Positions 16,877 to 24,846 of a DNA stretch of 64,000 nucleotides are shown here, piece after piece. Position numbers and translations under genes: made by a program. The first letter of the stretch is position 1; every line of letters starts with the position of its first letter. The stretch comes from RBG-16-49-21 sp040768125. Its GTDB lineage: Bacteria; Spirochaetota; UBA4802; UBA5550. Under the pieces are notes generated by a model. It had not been told where the DNA came from and searched no databases. It worked only from the letters and a program-made list of their open reading frames with translations. The stretch covers positions 124,001 through 188,000 of the forward strand of contig JAXGNG010000007.1 of NCBI GenBank assembly GCA_040768125.1, given 5' to 3'.

Positions 16877-17695
16877 TTATTTCTTGGAAAAAAGCCGTTT
16901 CACGACTGCCATGATGAAAAAGAAGGCAACCCGCACCAGTCTGCCCGCCCTCCAGGGACGGGTGATGATTCGGTAAAACCACTCCAGGCCCCTCTCGATG
17001 AAAAACGCCGGGGCCTTCCGCACCTCGCCGGAGATAACGTCAATGCAGCCGCCGATGCTTATGAACACGGCGTTTTTGAATTCCCCCTTGATTTTCGCGA
17101 TCCACCGGTCCTCCCGGGGAAAGCCGAGGCCCACGAATATGATGGTGGCCTCCGATTTCCGCATCGCCTCCACGACGGACCTCTCGCGCTCGGGGTTGAA
17201 ATAGCCGCCGTGACGTCCCACGATCCGGATCTTCGGGAACGACTTCTTGATGTTGAAGAATGCGCGCTCGGTGATCTCCGGCTTTCCTCCCACGAGAAAA
17301 ATGGAATACTCCTTGATCTCGCTGATGCGGATGATGTCCATCATGAAGCTCAGGGTCGGGATCCGCTCCCGGAGGGGCGTCTTCAGAACGGAGGCGGCCC
17401 ACTGTATCCCCGCCCCCGCCGCCAGGTGCATGTCCGCGCCGCCCGACACGACGCGGAGATCGGCGTTCCCCTTTAGCCGCTGCAGCTTGTAGGGGTTCAG
17501 GGATATCACGTGATACACCCCGCCGGACTTGATCATTTCCATGACCTTCACCACGGCCTGTGCGCGGGTGATGTTGTCGATGCCGACGCCGAGGATGTTG
17601 ACTATCCTGGCGTTGCTCAGATCGACCTGGTTGTACTCGAGGATGAGGTCACGCTCCTCCTTGTAGGAATCGTAGTACACGTCATGTTCCTTCAT
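16877..17695 (-). CDS. WecG/TagA/CpsF-type glycosyltransferase-like protein with altered active site
   Basis: The 272-residue protein follows the WecG/TagA/CpsF fold along its length: GVGIDNITRAQAVVKVMEMI at about 35, HVISLNPYKLQRL near 63, IFLVGGKPEITERAFFNIKKSFP near 137, and FVGLGFPREDRWI near 195. These enzymes transfer N-acetylmannosaminuronic acid or ManNAc to lipid-linked GlcNAc. The 'aDlvlpDG' catalytic segment instead reads ADMHLAAGAGIQWA, so the aspartate identified as the general base in TagA is replaced by alanine, and the usual T of the VTxNP motif is S. It may be a different enzyme type or inactive. ATG at 17695 has GGAGG 6 bases upstream. Confidence 0.85.
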   Translation of the reverse strand: MKEHDVYYDSYKEERDLILEYNQVDLSNARIVNILGVGIDNITRAQAVVKVMEMIKSGGVYHVISLNPYKLQRLKGNADLRVVSGGADMHLAAGAGIQWAASVLKTPLRERIPTLSFMMDIIRISEIKEYSIFLVGGKPEITERAFFNIKKSFPKIRIVGRHGGYFNPERERSVVEAMRKSEATIIFVGLGFPREDRWIAKIKGEFKNAVFISIGGCIDVISGEVRKAPAFFIERGLEWFYRIITRPWRAGRLVRVAFFFIMAVVKRLFSKK

Positions 17696-17871
17696 CTGGT
17701 CCTCCTGGAAAAAGCGGCCGGGGCGGCGTCACGGAAAAGACACCATGTCTCCCGGATGGAACGCGGCATATCATACACAGGGTCGCATTGTACCGGATCA
17801 TTATTCCCGCACCCCGGCGTGTCAATACAAATTCCGATTATGTCGGATGGATTTTTCAACGGAAACAGGGC

Positions 17872-18918
17872 TCAGGGACGGCAGGTCACGCCGTATATCT
17901 GCGCTCCCGGGGATAAGTTCCCCGTGTTCCAGGAAATGCCGTCGTGGGAGCTGGTGTAATCGTCCCACCCCGTCACTGCGACAAACGTCCCGTTGCAGCC
18001 GGCGACGTCCAGCAGTGACGAGCCGGCGTCGTGCAGATTGCCAGTCCATGCCAGTCCGTTCGGCGAGACAAACACCGCGCCCATGGCGAACTGGTCGCCC
18101 ACGGCGACGAATTTCCCCGAATCATAGACAACGGCGTTCAGGTGACAGGGGTCGACACCGCATGATGAATGCACGTAAAAGGGCGCCGACCATGCCAGGC
18201 CGTCCGGCGACACGATTACCATGCCTGATTCTCCCACGGCGACGAACACTCCCCCGCCGTACGCCACGTCATGCATGTTGTAGGAGGGAACGGTCACCAG
18301 GTTGGATGACCATGCCAGGCCGTCCGGCGACACGGAGATCACGTCATCCCCCACGGCCACGAATCTCCCGTTGCCGTAGGCAATCCCCATGAATGTCTGG
18401 AACGGCTCCGCCGGGGCGGAAACATCGGAAAAGAACAGGCCGTCCATCGAGGCCCAGATCGCCGAAGTATTGGTGGGTATGTCTGACCCCGCCGCCAGGA
18501 AGAGCCCATTACAGGACATGACGTCCGCCACGTTCATATCCCATTGCGTGTTGCCGCGGGCCCAGAGGAACCCATCGGGAGAAACGAATAGATTATACGC
18601 GCCGGGGAGGTTGTCGTAGAAAGCAAAGGCGATGAAGCGACCGCCACCGTATCCCGCCGCGTTGAGGGGGTTTATTCCCCCTCCGGACACCAGGTTCCCC
18701 GACCATGTCCGCCCATTTTCAGAGGCGAGGATCATCTTTCCGGCACCGTCAGTTCCCACGGCAAGGAAAAGCGGGTTTTCACTTTTCCCGTAGAGTGATT
18801 CAATCGCGTCCTCGTCGCCGAAGGCGCAGGAGAGAACGACGGCGCAGCACGCCACGGGTACAACCCAGCGCAGGGTCCGCAGGACAGTGGATAACCGCTT
18901 CGCTATTCCATCACACAT
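17872..18918 (-). CDS. Lipoprotein with repeated propeller-like blades
   Basis: I choose ATG 18918 (GGAGG 6 bases upstream). The first 36 residues form a lipoprotein signal with lipobox VVLSC. The remaining roughly 310 residues consist of about 40-residue repeats with the pattern FVAVG...VSPDGLAW(S/T), typical of beta-propeller blades in sialidase-like or Ycf48-like proteins; six or seven can be counted. The protein is thus an outer-face lipid-anchored propeller. Inside the gene, a 27-base identical DNA repeat at 18188-18214 and 18308-18334 shows recent blade duplication. Ligand and role unknown. Confidence 0.75.
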   Translation of the reverse strand: MCDGIAKRLSTVLRTLRWVVPVACCAVVLSCAFGDEDAIESLYGKSENPLFLAVGTDGAGKMILASENGRTWSGNLVSGGGINPLNAAGYGGGRFIAFAFYDNLPGAYNLFVSPDGFLWARGNTQWDMNVADVMSCNGLFLAAGSDIPTNTSAIWASMDGLFFSDVSAPAEPFQTFMGIAYGNGRFVAVGDDVISVSPDGLAWSSNLVTVPSYNMHDVAYGGGVFVAVGESGMVIVSPDGLAWSAPFYVHSSCGVDPCHLNAVVYDSGKFVAVGDQFAMGAVFVSPNGLAWTGNLHDAGSSLLDVAGCNGTFVAVTGWDDYTSSHDGISWNTGNLSPGAQIYGVTCRP

Positions 18919-18961
18919 GGCATCCTCCGGGCAATCATGCAATTCACCTCGTGCCCCCCGG

Positions 18962-19681
18962 TTATAATATAATCGGGGCCGTCCGCCCCAGGACGCGCCA
19001 CGAAAAACCGACGTAGACCTGGTGCCCCTCGACGTTATTGTGCGAAACACCTACGGGAGTATAGCCGATGTTGTATTCCGCGAATATGGAAAGCATCGGA
19101 ACCGGGGCAACCTCGATGCCCGCCCCGCCGATGACGCCTATCGACACCAGGTCGATTCGCCTGTCGGGCCCTCCCTCCCTGTTTTTTTTGAGGACGGAAT
19201 GATAATGAAGAAGCCTGGGCGCGCCGATAACGTAAAACTGCCAGAGTACATGGAGAAACTGGACGCCGATAACCCCCCGGATGCTCAGGTCCCATGACAT
19301 CATGTGGAGGCGGTTGCTTTCGTACACGAGCTTGTCCTCTTTCTCGAGGACATCCCGCCCTATGGTGAAATCCCGGTAGGTGAAGCGCGCGCCGATGTCG
19401 AAACCGTTGCCCCGGCGGCTCCGTCTCCGGTAAAAGAAACAATCCGCCATGAGGCCCCAGGACTCGTTGTAATAGCGTTTCAGGTCCCTGTCCGCCATCT
19501 GGATCATCTTCGGAGCGGCGAAGCCGACGCGGATAAACGGCGCGGAGGCGCGGGCCATGCTCTCCCACTCGACCATCCTGATGCTGTCCGAGGGATTATA
19601 CGCCAGAAGATCCGCTGCCGCGGCAACAATAAGCGCGGCGAAGAGGATGAAAGCAGGGGAACGTGTGCGGCGTATCTTCAT
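18962..19681 (-). CDS. Secreted, probably outer-membrane beta-barrel protein
   Basis: The 239-residue protein starts best at the ATG at 19681, which is directly followed by a signal peptide (cleavage after about LLAYN, residue 28). The mature part has alternating strand-like segments and ends with HQVYVGFSWRVLGRTAPIIL, typical of small outer-membrane barrels. No family is recognised. The ribosome-binding site is weak; a start 16 codons upstream (19729) is possible. It may be cotranscribed with the propeller lipoprotein downstream (43 bases apart). Confidence 0.6.
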   Translation of the reverse strand: MKIRRTRSPAFILFAALIVAAAADLLAYNPSDSIRMVEWESMARASAPFIRVGFAAPKMIQMADRDLKRYYNESWGLMADCFFYRRRSRRGNGFDIGARFTYRDFTIGRDVLEKEDKLVYESNRLHMMSWDLSIRGVIGVQFLHVLWQFYVIGAPRLLHYHSVLKKNREGGPDRRIDLVSIGVIGGAGIEVAPVPMLSIFAEYNIGYTPVGVSHNNVEGHQVYVGFSWRVLGRTAPIIL

Positions 19682-19929
19682 GATGGATCCAATCGACCTC
19701 GTTACCGTCGGCGTTCCCCTGTTGCGCATCCCGGGCCGGGACGGAAACCGAAACGCGGTACACTATGCCCCATGATCAACCAGGGCGTTCCTCATGGTAG
19801 GAGAACCTTTCCGGGCGACCACGTCAAGAAATTAATCTGGTTCCATCGGGGAGGGGGCGCGCACGCGATATCCGGCTTTGCATCCCGGCCGTACAGGCGG
19901 GGGGACGCCGCGGGAATTGTGCGAGCTTT

Positions 19930-20310
19930 TTAAAAGAAATATTTTTTTATAAGCCTGAGCCTTCCCCGGGCTATAAGTCGCATCCCGGAATGACGCATCA
20001 CCCTCCGTATCATGTCACGGTATTTCGGGGCGTAGCAGTGGGTGGGGCACTTCTTGCATGACGGCTTTGGATCGTAGGGACAGACGATGCGCTTCGATAC
20101 GGCATGGAGAAGAAGGTCGCGACATTCATCGCAGCAGGTGAAGGAAATCCCTTCGAGGTACCGTCCCGCGGCGCCGCGGGCAACGGCGTGGTGTTTGGCC
20201 GCGCCCGGGTGGACGTCCTCGCAGTACATATGAATGAACTCCGCGAGCACCTCGACATCTTTACGAACATCACGAGAGAGCGTGTTCATTAAATTGTTCT
20301 TGGACCCCAT
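19930..20310 (-). CDS. Nitrous-oxide-stimulated-promoter family protein (PF11756-like), cysteine-rich
   Basis: The 126-residue protein matches the small family first named after a nitrous-oxide-stimulated promoter: CCDECRDLL, then the repeated C..K-C pattern of KPSCKKCPTHCYAPKYRDMIRRVMRHSGMR, which is the strongly conserved cysteine/histidine signature of PF11756. The conserved cysteines and the nearby HH imply metal or Fe-S binding; biochemical function is unknown. It follows the ferredoxin gene by 73 bases on the same strand and therefore probably shares the HcpR-like promoter at 21342. The placement beside nrfHA supports a link to nitrogen oxides. Confidence 0.82.
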   Translation of the reverse strand: MGSKNNLMNTLSRDVRKDVEVLAEFIHMYCEDVHPGAAKHHAVARGAAGRYLEGISFTCCDECRDLLLHAVSKRIVCPYDPKPSCKKCPTHCYAPKYRDMIRRVMRHSGMRLIARGRLRLIKKYFF

Positions 20311-20383
20311 TCCTTCCGATGCCTCTCGTCACTGTCCGTTACCGTGACCCGCGACGCCGATTCCCATGGCGGACGATGTCAGG

Positions 20384-21250
20384 TTACAACGCCCCCGCCG
20401 CGGCCCTTGATCCTTCCCCGGTCACCTCACCCCTGACCGATATTACGACCTCCTTCACGGGGACGGTCTTCCCCGCCTTCTCCATCGCCCTCTGGAGAAT
20501 GACGTTGACGCCGCCGCAGCAGGGGACCTCCATTCGCGCCACGGTGATCGAACGGATCTCGTGCCGCGAGAACACCGCCGCGAGCTTGTCGATATACTCC
20601 TCGACGTAGGGGTCGAGCTTGGGACAGAACATGATCACCGTTTTTTCCGCCAGGAAATCGCGGTGAAAGTCGCCGTAGGCGAAGGGCACGCAGTCGGCCG
20701 CGACCAGGAGGTCGACCCCTTCGAAATACGCCGCGCCCGGATTGAGCAGCTTGAGCTGTACCGGCCACTGGCGGAGCTCCGACGCGACCTTCGGGCCCGG
20801 TGCGCCGGCGCCGTGACCTTCATGACGCCGTCCCCTCATGTCGATGGCGGCCGACCCGGGGCACCCGCACGCCTCCCCCGCCGGGACGGCGGGGTCGTAG
20901 TCGGGGATGGGTATATTCCTCTCCTGGAGATACTCCACGGCCTCTCTCAGGAATCCCATCTCTCCATGGTCTTTTAAATGGCCGAGGTGGGCCTTTATGA
21001 CCCCGGGGCCCTGTTTCACCACGTTTTCCATCACCAGCCGCTCATTGTACGGTTCCGCCTCCCGCGTCTCCACGCTGATCGCGCCCTCGGGGCAGGTGCC
21101 GATGCAGGCCCCGAGGCCGTCGCAGAAGAGATCGCTCACCAGGCGCGCCTTGCCGTCGATGATCCGGAGCGCCCCCTCGGGACAGTCGGGCACGCAGAGA
21201 CCGCAGCCATTGCACTTTTCATCGTCAATCGTGATGATACTCCTTTTCAT
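20384..21250 (-). CDS. Di-[4Fe-4S] ferredoxin with C-terminal domain (FrdX-like)
   Basis: The start is the ATG at 21250 (GGAGG 8 bases upstream). The 288-residue protein has two N-terminal cluster motifs: CNGCGLCVPDCP at about residues 11-22 and CDGLGACIGTCPEG near 43-56. The C-terminal part has a central CGCPGS and a later CCGG (VPCCGGVNV) and FCPKLDPY segment, which adds further cysteines for Fe-S or other redox use. This architecture resembles proteins cotranscribed with hydroxylamine reductase (Hcp) and controlled by HcpR in Desulfovibrio (FrdX). No hcp gene is seen here. It is transcribed away from nrfHA from a shared region with a perfect HcpR-like palindrome. Confidence 0.82.
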   Translation of the reverse strand: MKRSIITIDDEKCNGCGLCVPDCPEGALRIIDGKARLVSDLFCDGLGACIGTCPEGAISVETREAEPYNERLVMENVVKQGPGVIKAHLGHLKDHGEMGFLREAVEYLQERNIPIPDYDPAVPAGEACGCPGSAAIDMRGRRHEGHGAGAPGPKVASELRQWPVQLKLLNPGAAYFEGVDLLVAADCVPFAYGDFHRDFLAEKTVIMFCPKLDPYVEEYIDKLAAVFSRHEIRSITVARMEVPCCGGVNVILQRAMEKAGKTVPVKEVVISVRGEVTGEGSRAAAGAL

Positions 21251-21313
21251 ATAAAGGCCTCCTCTCCCGGACATCACCCGCCGCATCAGCGCCGGACCGC
21301 GGGTATGCATATC

Positions 21314-21355
21314 ATGATAATGAAACGCGGAACCGGTGTCATTGACCCAGGTCAA
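21314..21355 (-). promoter_or_regulatory. HcpR/FNR-like operator with -10 for the ferredoxin gene
   Basis: The palindrome TTGACCCAGGTCAA at 21342-21355 fits the TTGACC-N2-GGTCAA consensus published for HcpR in Desulfovibrio. On the minus strand TATCAT (21314-21319, 5 of 6 matches to TATAAT) gives a start site near 21307. The palindrome centre (21348.5) then lies at about -41.5, the class II activator position of the Crp/Fnr family. The same site is 211 bases upstream of the nrfH start on the other strand, where I see no clear -10. Regulator: most likely the Crp/Fnr protein at 24172. Confidence 0.75.
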
Positions 21356-21565
21356 GATCGACCGGTTCCGGATCAGTCAACATGAATGTTTAAAAAAATT
21401 CTTTACCAGGACTCGATTCTATGATGCATTATATTCGACAGCGTGGAGAGGAGGTCGATTACCCGGAGCCCTCATCGTCGCTCCAGACAGCACCGGGTGA
21501 CGGCCTCAAACCAGTCCGGGGCGTACGCGAGATGCGCCCGGGGATTCCGGCGGAGGTTCATACCG

Positions 21566-22042
21566 GTGAGCATCACAAGAAAACAACTGGTGATCGCCGC
21601 GTGCGGCATCGTGCTGCTCGCAACCGCCGCCTTCGCCCCCCGGGGGCTCCTGGACCAGACCGCCCGCCCCGAGTTCTGCAATCTCTGCCATCCCATGAAC
21701 GACCAGTACGCCGCCTGGCTGATCACCGGGGTGCACCGCGGCATCAGGTGCGTCGACTGCCACCTCCCCAACGACAACCCGGTCAACCACCTGGTATGGA
21801 AGGGGATCGACGGGACCAAGGACGTCGTCTCCTTCTTCAGCGGCGTGTATCCCGACCGGATCACCGCCACGAACCACGCGAAGAGGGTCATCAGGGACAA
21901 CTGCACCAGGTGCCACGGTGAAATGGTATCGCGCATCAACACTGATGGGATGAACTGCTGGTCCTGCCATCGAAGGATGGATCACAACGTGCGGGATTTC
22001 GGTTTTTCCGACATCACCGCCGCGAACCGGAGGGAACCATGA
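21566..22042 (+). CDS. nrfH: NrfH, membrane tetrahaem cytochrome c of nitrite reductase
   Basis: NrfH oxidises menaquinol in the inner membrane and passes electrons to NrfA. The start is a GTG at 21566, with GGAGG (21552-21556) 9 bases upstream; the frame runs further upstream but that part lacks support. The 158-residue protein has one N-terminal helix (about residues 8-24) and four c-type haem sites: CNLCH (38-42), CVDCH (about 63), CTRCH (about 114) and CWSCH (about 132). Length and haem count match the NapC/NirT-type NrfH family. The gene overlaps nrfA by four bases (ATGA). Confidence 0.95.
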   Translation: MSITRKQLVIAACGIVLLATAAFAPRGLLDQTARPEFCNLCHPMNDQYAAWLITGVHRGIRCVDCHLPNDNPVNHLVWKGIDGTKDVVSFFSGVYPDRITATNHAKRVIRDNCTRCHGEMVSRINTDGMNCWSCHRRMDHNVRDFGFSDITAANRREP

Positions 22043-23514
22043 AACACCACGGAATAACGCTGCTCGTCGCCGCGGCCCTGGCCATATCCTTTCTGACGGA
22101 GTGCGGCCCCCCGAAACCCCAGCCGATCACCGTGGGCCTCATCAAGGAGGGCGTGGTGGACCCTGAGGAATGGGGCAAGGTCTATCCACTGCAGTACGAA
22201 GCGTGGCTCAGGACAAAGGAGCCGAAGCCGACGGGGAAAAGCAGGTACAAGCGCGGCTGGGACAAAGACCGGGTCATCTACGACAAATTGAGCCAGTACC
22301 CCTTCTCGGCCCTGCTCTACAACGGCTGGGGGTTCGGCGTGGAGTACAACGAGCCGCGCGGTCATTATTACGCCGTTATCGATCAGATCGAGATCGATCC
22401 CTCGCGCACGAAGCCGGGCGGCGTGTGCCTGGCGTGCAAAACTCCCTATCACAGGCCCTTCGTCGAAAAACATGGCATGTCGTACCTGACGAAAGCCTTC
22501 AGGGACGCCCTGAAAATGATCCCGGAAAAGAACCGGGAGCTTGGCCCCGCCTGTATCGACTGCCATGAACCGGATACCATGGGCCTCACCACCAACAAGG
22601 CCCATATCACGAAGGCCATCGAGATGATCGGCAAGAAAGACCTCACCCACCAGGAAAAGAGGGTCATGGCCTGCGCCCAGTGCCACATTACCTATTTCGT
22701 TCCGAGGGACCGGGAGAAGAAGGTCGCCGCCGACGTTACGATGCCATGGAAGGGAAGCTCCTGGGGCGACATCCCCATCGAGAACATCATCAGGGACCTT
22801 TTGACCGATTACCGCCGCATTGAATGGACGCAGAGCGTCACCGGGTTCGACATGCCCTACATCAGGCACCCGGAATTCGAGCTCTTCAGCCGGAAGAGCG
22901 TCCACTGGTCAGCGGGCGTCTCCTGCGCCGACTGCCACATGCCCTACCGTCGTAGCGGCTCCTACAAGATATCCGATCACGACGTGACGAGTCCCCTCAA
23001 GGCGGACCTCCGGGCCTGCGCCCAGTGCCATACCGAGTCCGCACCATGGCTCCGGGAGCAGGTCTTCGCGATCCAGGACAGGACAATGTCCCTCCTGAAC
23101 CGGGCCGGCTACGCCACGGCGGGAGTCGCGAAGCTCTTCGAGAGGGCCCATGCCCACCGGGACGGGGGCGGGGCGATCGACACGGCCCTTTACAACCGCG
23201 CGAAGAAGGCGTACATGGAGGCGTTCCTCCGGGTGGTCTTCGTCAACGCGGAAAACTCCCTGGGCTTCCACAATCCCACCGAAACGACGCGCGTACTGGG
23301 GGACGCCATCGCCTTCGCCGGCCGCTCCGAGGCCCTCCTGAGACAGCTCCTGGCGAAGGCGGGAGTCGAGGCGCCCGAGATGATCCCCCTGGGGCTGTCG
23401 AGGTACCTCAACAACAGGGGGGAGCGCGGGCTCATGTTCAGGCGTGAGCAGGAACTGCCCGACCCATTCGGCCTCCAGGGGTTTTTTAATTCCGATGCGT
23501 CAAAGGGCCTCTGA
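22039..23514 (+). CDS. nrfA: NrfA, pentahaem cytochrome c nitrite reductase
   Basis: NrfA reduces nitrite to ammonium with six electrons, and also nitric oxide and hydroxylamine. The 491-residue protein begins with a signal peptide whose cysteine (FLTEC, residue about 22) resembles a lipobox. The lysine-coordinated active-site haem is seen as CLACK (about residue 130), followed by four CxxCH sites: CIDCH, CAQCH, CADCH and CAQCH. QCHITYF follows the third haem, and the Tyr/His active-site surroundings look normal. It is cotranscribed with nrfH. In an organism without a visible nitrate system in this window it probably serves nitrite respiration or detoxification. Confidence 0.97.
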   Translation: MKHHGITLLVAAALAISFLTECGPPKPQPITVGLIKEGVVDPEEWGKVYPLQYEAWLRTKEPKPTGKSRYKRGWDKDRVIYDKLSQYPFSALLYNGWGFGVEYNEPRGHYYAVIDQIEIDPSRTKPGGVCLACKTPYHRPFVEKHGMSYLTKAFRDALKMIPEKNRELGPACIDCHEPDTMGLTTNKAHITKAIEMIGKKDLTHQEKRVMACAQCHITYFVPRDREKKVAADVTMPWKGSSWGDIPIENIIRDLLTDYRRIEWTQSVTGFDMPYIRHPEFELFSRKSVHWSAGVSCADCHMPYRRSGSYKISDHDVTSPLKADLRACAQCHTESAPWLREQVFAIQDRTMSLLNRAGYATAGVAKLFERAHAHRDGGGAIDTALYNRAKKAYMEAFLRVVFVNAENSLGFHNPTETTRVLGDAIAFAGRSEALLRQLLAKAGVEAPEMIPLGLSRYLNNRGERGLMFRREQELPDPFGLQGFFNSDASKGL

Positions 23515-23530
23515 CGGGCAGGGATGCACG

Positions 23531-23872
23531 TCAGCCCCTGATCATGACGAGCATCATTTTGAACCGCCCGGGGGCCATCACCGCGTGGGGTTCCCCGGCG
23601 GGCATAACGATCATCTCCCCCTTCCCCAGGCGATGGGCCGTACCCGATATAAGTATTTCCGCCGAGCCGTCAAGCACGGTGACCATCGCGTCGTAGGGGG
23701 CGGTATGCTCGGAAAGGCTCTGGCCGCCGTCGAAGGCGAAGAGGGTCACCGTTCCCGCGGGACTGTTCATCACCGTGCGGCTCACCACCGCCCCTTCCTG
23801 GTAATCGACAAGGCCCTCAAGGGCCACGCCCCTGTCCGTGAATTCGCTTTTTTTCGCATCATTTTCCTTCAT
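23531..23872 (-). CDS. Cupin-domain small protein
   Basis: A 113-residue single-domain cupin. The two motif regions are recognisable: FAFDGGQSLSEHTAPYDAMVTVLDGSAEI and GEMIVMPAGEPHAVMAP; the histidines of both motifs (SEH and PH) are kept, but some of the usual HxH pair is not, so metal binding is uncertain. The ATG at 23872 follows AAAGGAG. The protein lies between nrfA and the Fnr-type regulator on the opposite strand. Cupins of this type (RmlC-like, AraC-cupin-related) often bind small molecules or metal; no substrate can be named. Confidence 0.78.
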   Translation of the reverse strand: MKENDAKKSEFTDRGVALEGLVDYQEGAVVSRTVMNSPAGTVTLFAFDGGQSLSEHTAPYDAMVTVLDGSAEILISGTAHRLGKGEMIVMPAGEPHAVMAPGRFKMMLVMIRG

Positions 23873-23930
23873 CGTTCATCTCCTTTTCGTGGACGCAGGC
23901 GCACGCAGACCCGGGAGCGGTCCACTGTTC

Positions 23931-24080
23931 CTACGGGAAATTCAGAAGCCTTCGCTCCCCCTCGAGCTTCCTCTTCTCCGTGAGGTCCCGGGTCACCTCC
24001 ATCGTACCCAGGTAGCCGCCCGATTCATCGCCCAGGGCGACGTAAATATATCCGCCCCGGATAACAATCTCCACAGAAAT
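23931..24080 (-). pseudogene. Remnant of the last PAS domain of a DUF438-type protein
   Basis: Reading the minus strand from about 24080 to the TAG at 23931 gives about 50 residues with YLGTMEVTRDLTEKRKLEGERRLL, the conserved C-terminal end of the PAS domain of DUF438 proteins (usual form YLGTLEVTQDITEIRKLEGERRLL). There is no suitable start codon with a ribosome-binding site, and nothing upstream continues the domain or the hemerythrin-like part that usually precedes it. I read it as a decayed fragment left in the nitrosative island. Confidence 0.6.
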
Positions 24081-24093
24081 AACTAAAAAGTCA

Positions 24094-24107
24094 TTGACGC
24101 AGGTCAA
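24094..24107 (+). promoter_or_regulatory. HcpR/FNR-like operator upstream of the Crp/Fnr gene
   Basis: TTGACGCAGGTCAA differs from the site at 21342 by one base. Downstream, TATTCT (24127-24132) is a possible -10, giving a start site near 24139-24142. The palindrome centre (24100.5) would then be at about -40, again a class II arrangement. Position and sequence suggest autoregulation. The TTG of the palindrome also opens the reading frame, but the operator makes that a poor start. Confidence 0.68.
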
Positions 24108-24171
24108 TTCCCGGCGTGAACCTGATTATTCTGCGGATACGCCGCCGTGGGGAGTTCCCCGCGGCGGAAGC

Positions 24172-24846
24172 ATGCCGGGGTTCCACGCCATGGATCTGTA
24201 CGCGATACTGAAACTCTCCGAGCTGTTCAGCGGCTTCAGCGACGAGGCCCTCGGGCAGATGACCGGACGGGGGAAGATCATACCGGCATCCCAGAACAAC
24301 ATGATATTCCTGGAAGGGGAGCGGGGGGATTCCTTCTATGTCCTCATCGCCGGGAGCGTGAGGCTGTTCAAGAGCGCGCCGGACGGGAGGGAGATCACCG
24401 TAAAGCTCCTGACTCCCGGCGAGATTTTCGCGGAGGTGGTCCTCTTCGAGAAAGACCGCTACCCCGTGAGCGCCATGGCGGTGACCGACACGACCCTCTT
24501 CGCCATGGGACGAGCGGCGTTCTATTCACTTCTCGAAGACGAGGACTTCCGCAGGGAATTCATCTCCGTGCTCATGAAGAAGCAGCGCTACCTGGCGGGA
24601 AGGATACTCTACCTCACGGCGTACGACGTCGAGGAGCGCTTCTTCCGCTTCATCGCCGAGCATTACGGCAGGCACGCGTCCTACGACCTGACCCTCCCCA
24701 AGAAGGAGATCGCCTCGGCAATCGGCACTATTCCCGAGACCTTTTCGCGCCTCATCCAACGGCTCACGGCGCGAGGCATCATACGATGGGAGGGATCGAA
24801 GCTTCTGCTCGGCGACGATTTCTGGGAATCCCAGGGGTACGAATAA
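24172..24846 (+). CDS. Crp/Fnr-family regulator, HcpR-like
   Basis: The start is ATG 24172 or, equally possible, ATG 24190; the frame opens earlier at a TTG inside the operator, which I reject. The protein of about 224 residues has a cyclic-nucleotide-type sensor domain (about 10-135: NNMIFLEGERGDSFYVLIAGSVRLF, TPGEIFAEVVLF), a dimerisation helix and a Crp-type winged helix (about 160-220) with the recognition helix in KKEIASAIGTIPETFSRLIQRL. It lacks the N-terminal cysteine cluster of FNR, so a 4Fe-4S sensor is unlikely; HcpR proteins bind haem and sense NO. The TTGAC-N4-GTCAA boxes nearby support HcpR-type specificity. The last bases overlap the end of the helicase gene. Confidence 0.83.
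   Translation: MPGFHAMDLYAILKLSELFSGFSDEALGQMTGRGKIIPASQNNMIFLEGERGDSFYVLIAGSVRLFKSAPDGREITVKLLTPGEIFAEVVLFEKDRYPVSAMAVTDTTLFAMGRAAFYSLLEDEDFRREFISVLMKKQRYLAGRILYLTAYDVEERFFRFIAEHYGRHASYDLTLPKKEIASAIGTIPETFSRLIQRLTARGIIRWEGSKLLLGDDFWESQGYE

Noticed and set aside
23511..23534. Terminator-like hairpin after nrfA (CTGACG / CGTCAG)
   Set aside because: Only six pairs with a 12-base loop and no U-run.
24094..24171. TTG start for the Crp/Fnr gene, adding 26 residues
   Set aside because: The TTG is the first codon of the palindrome itself, and the added residues show no family similarity; ATG 24172 or 24190 is used.
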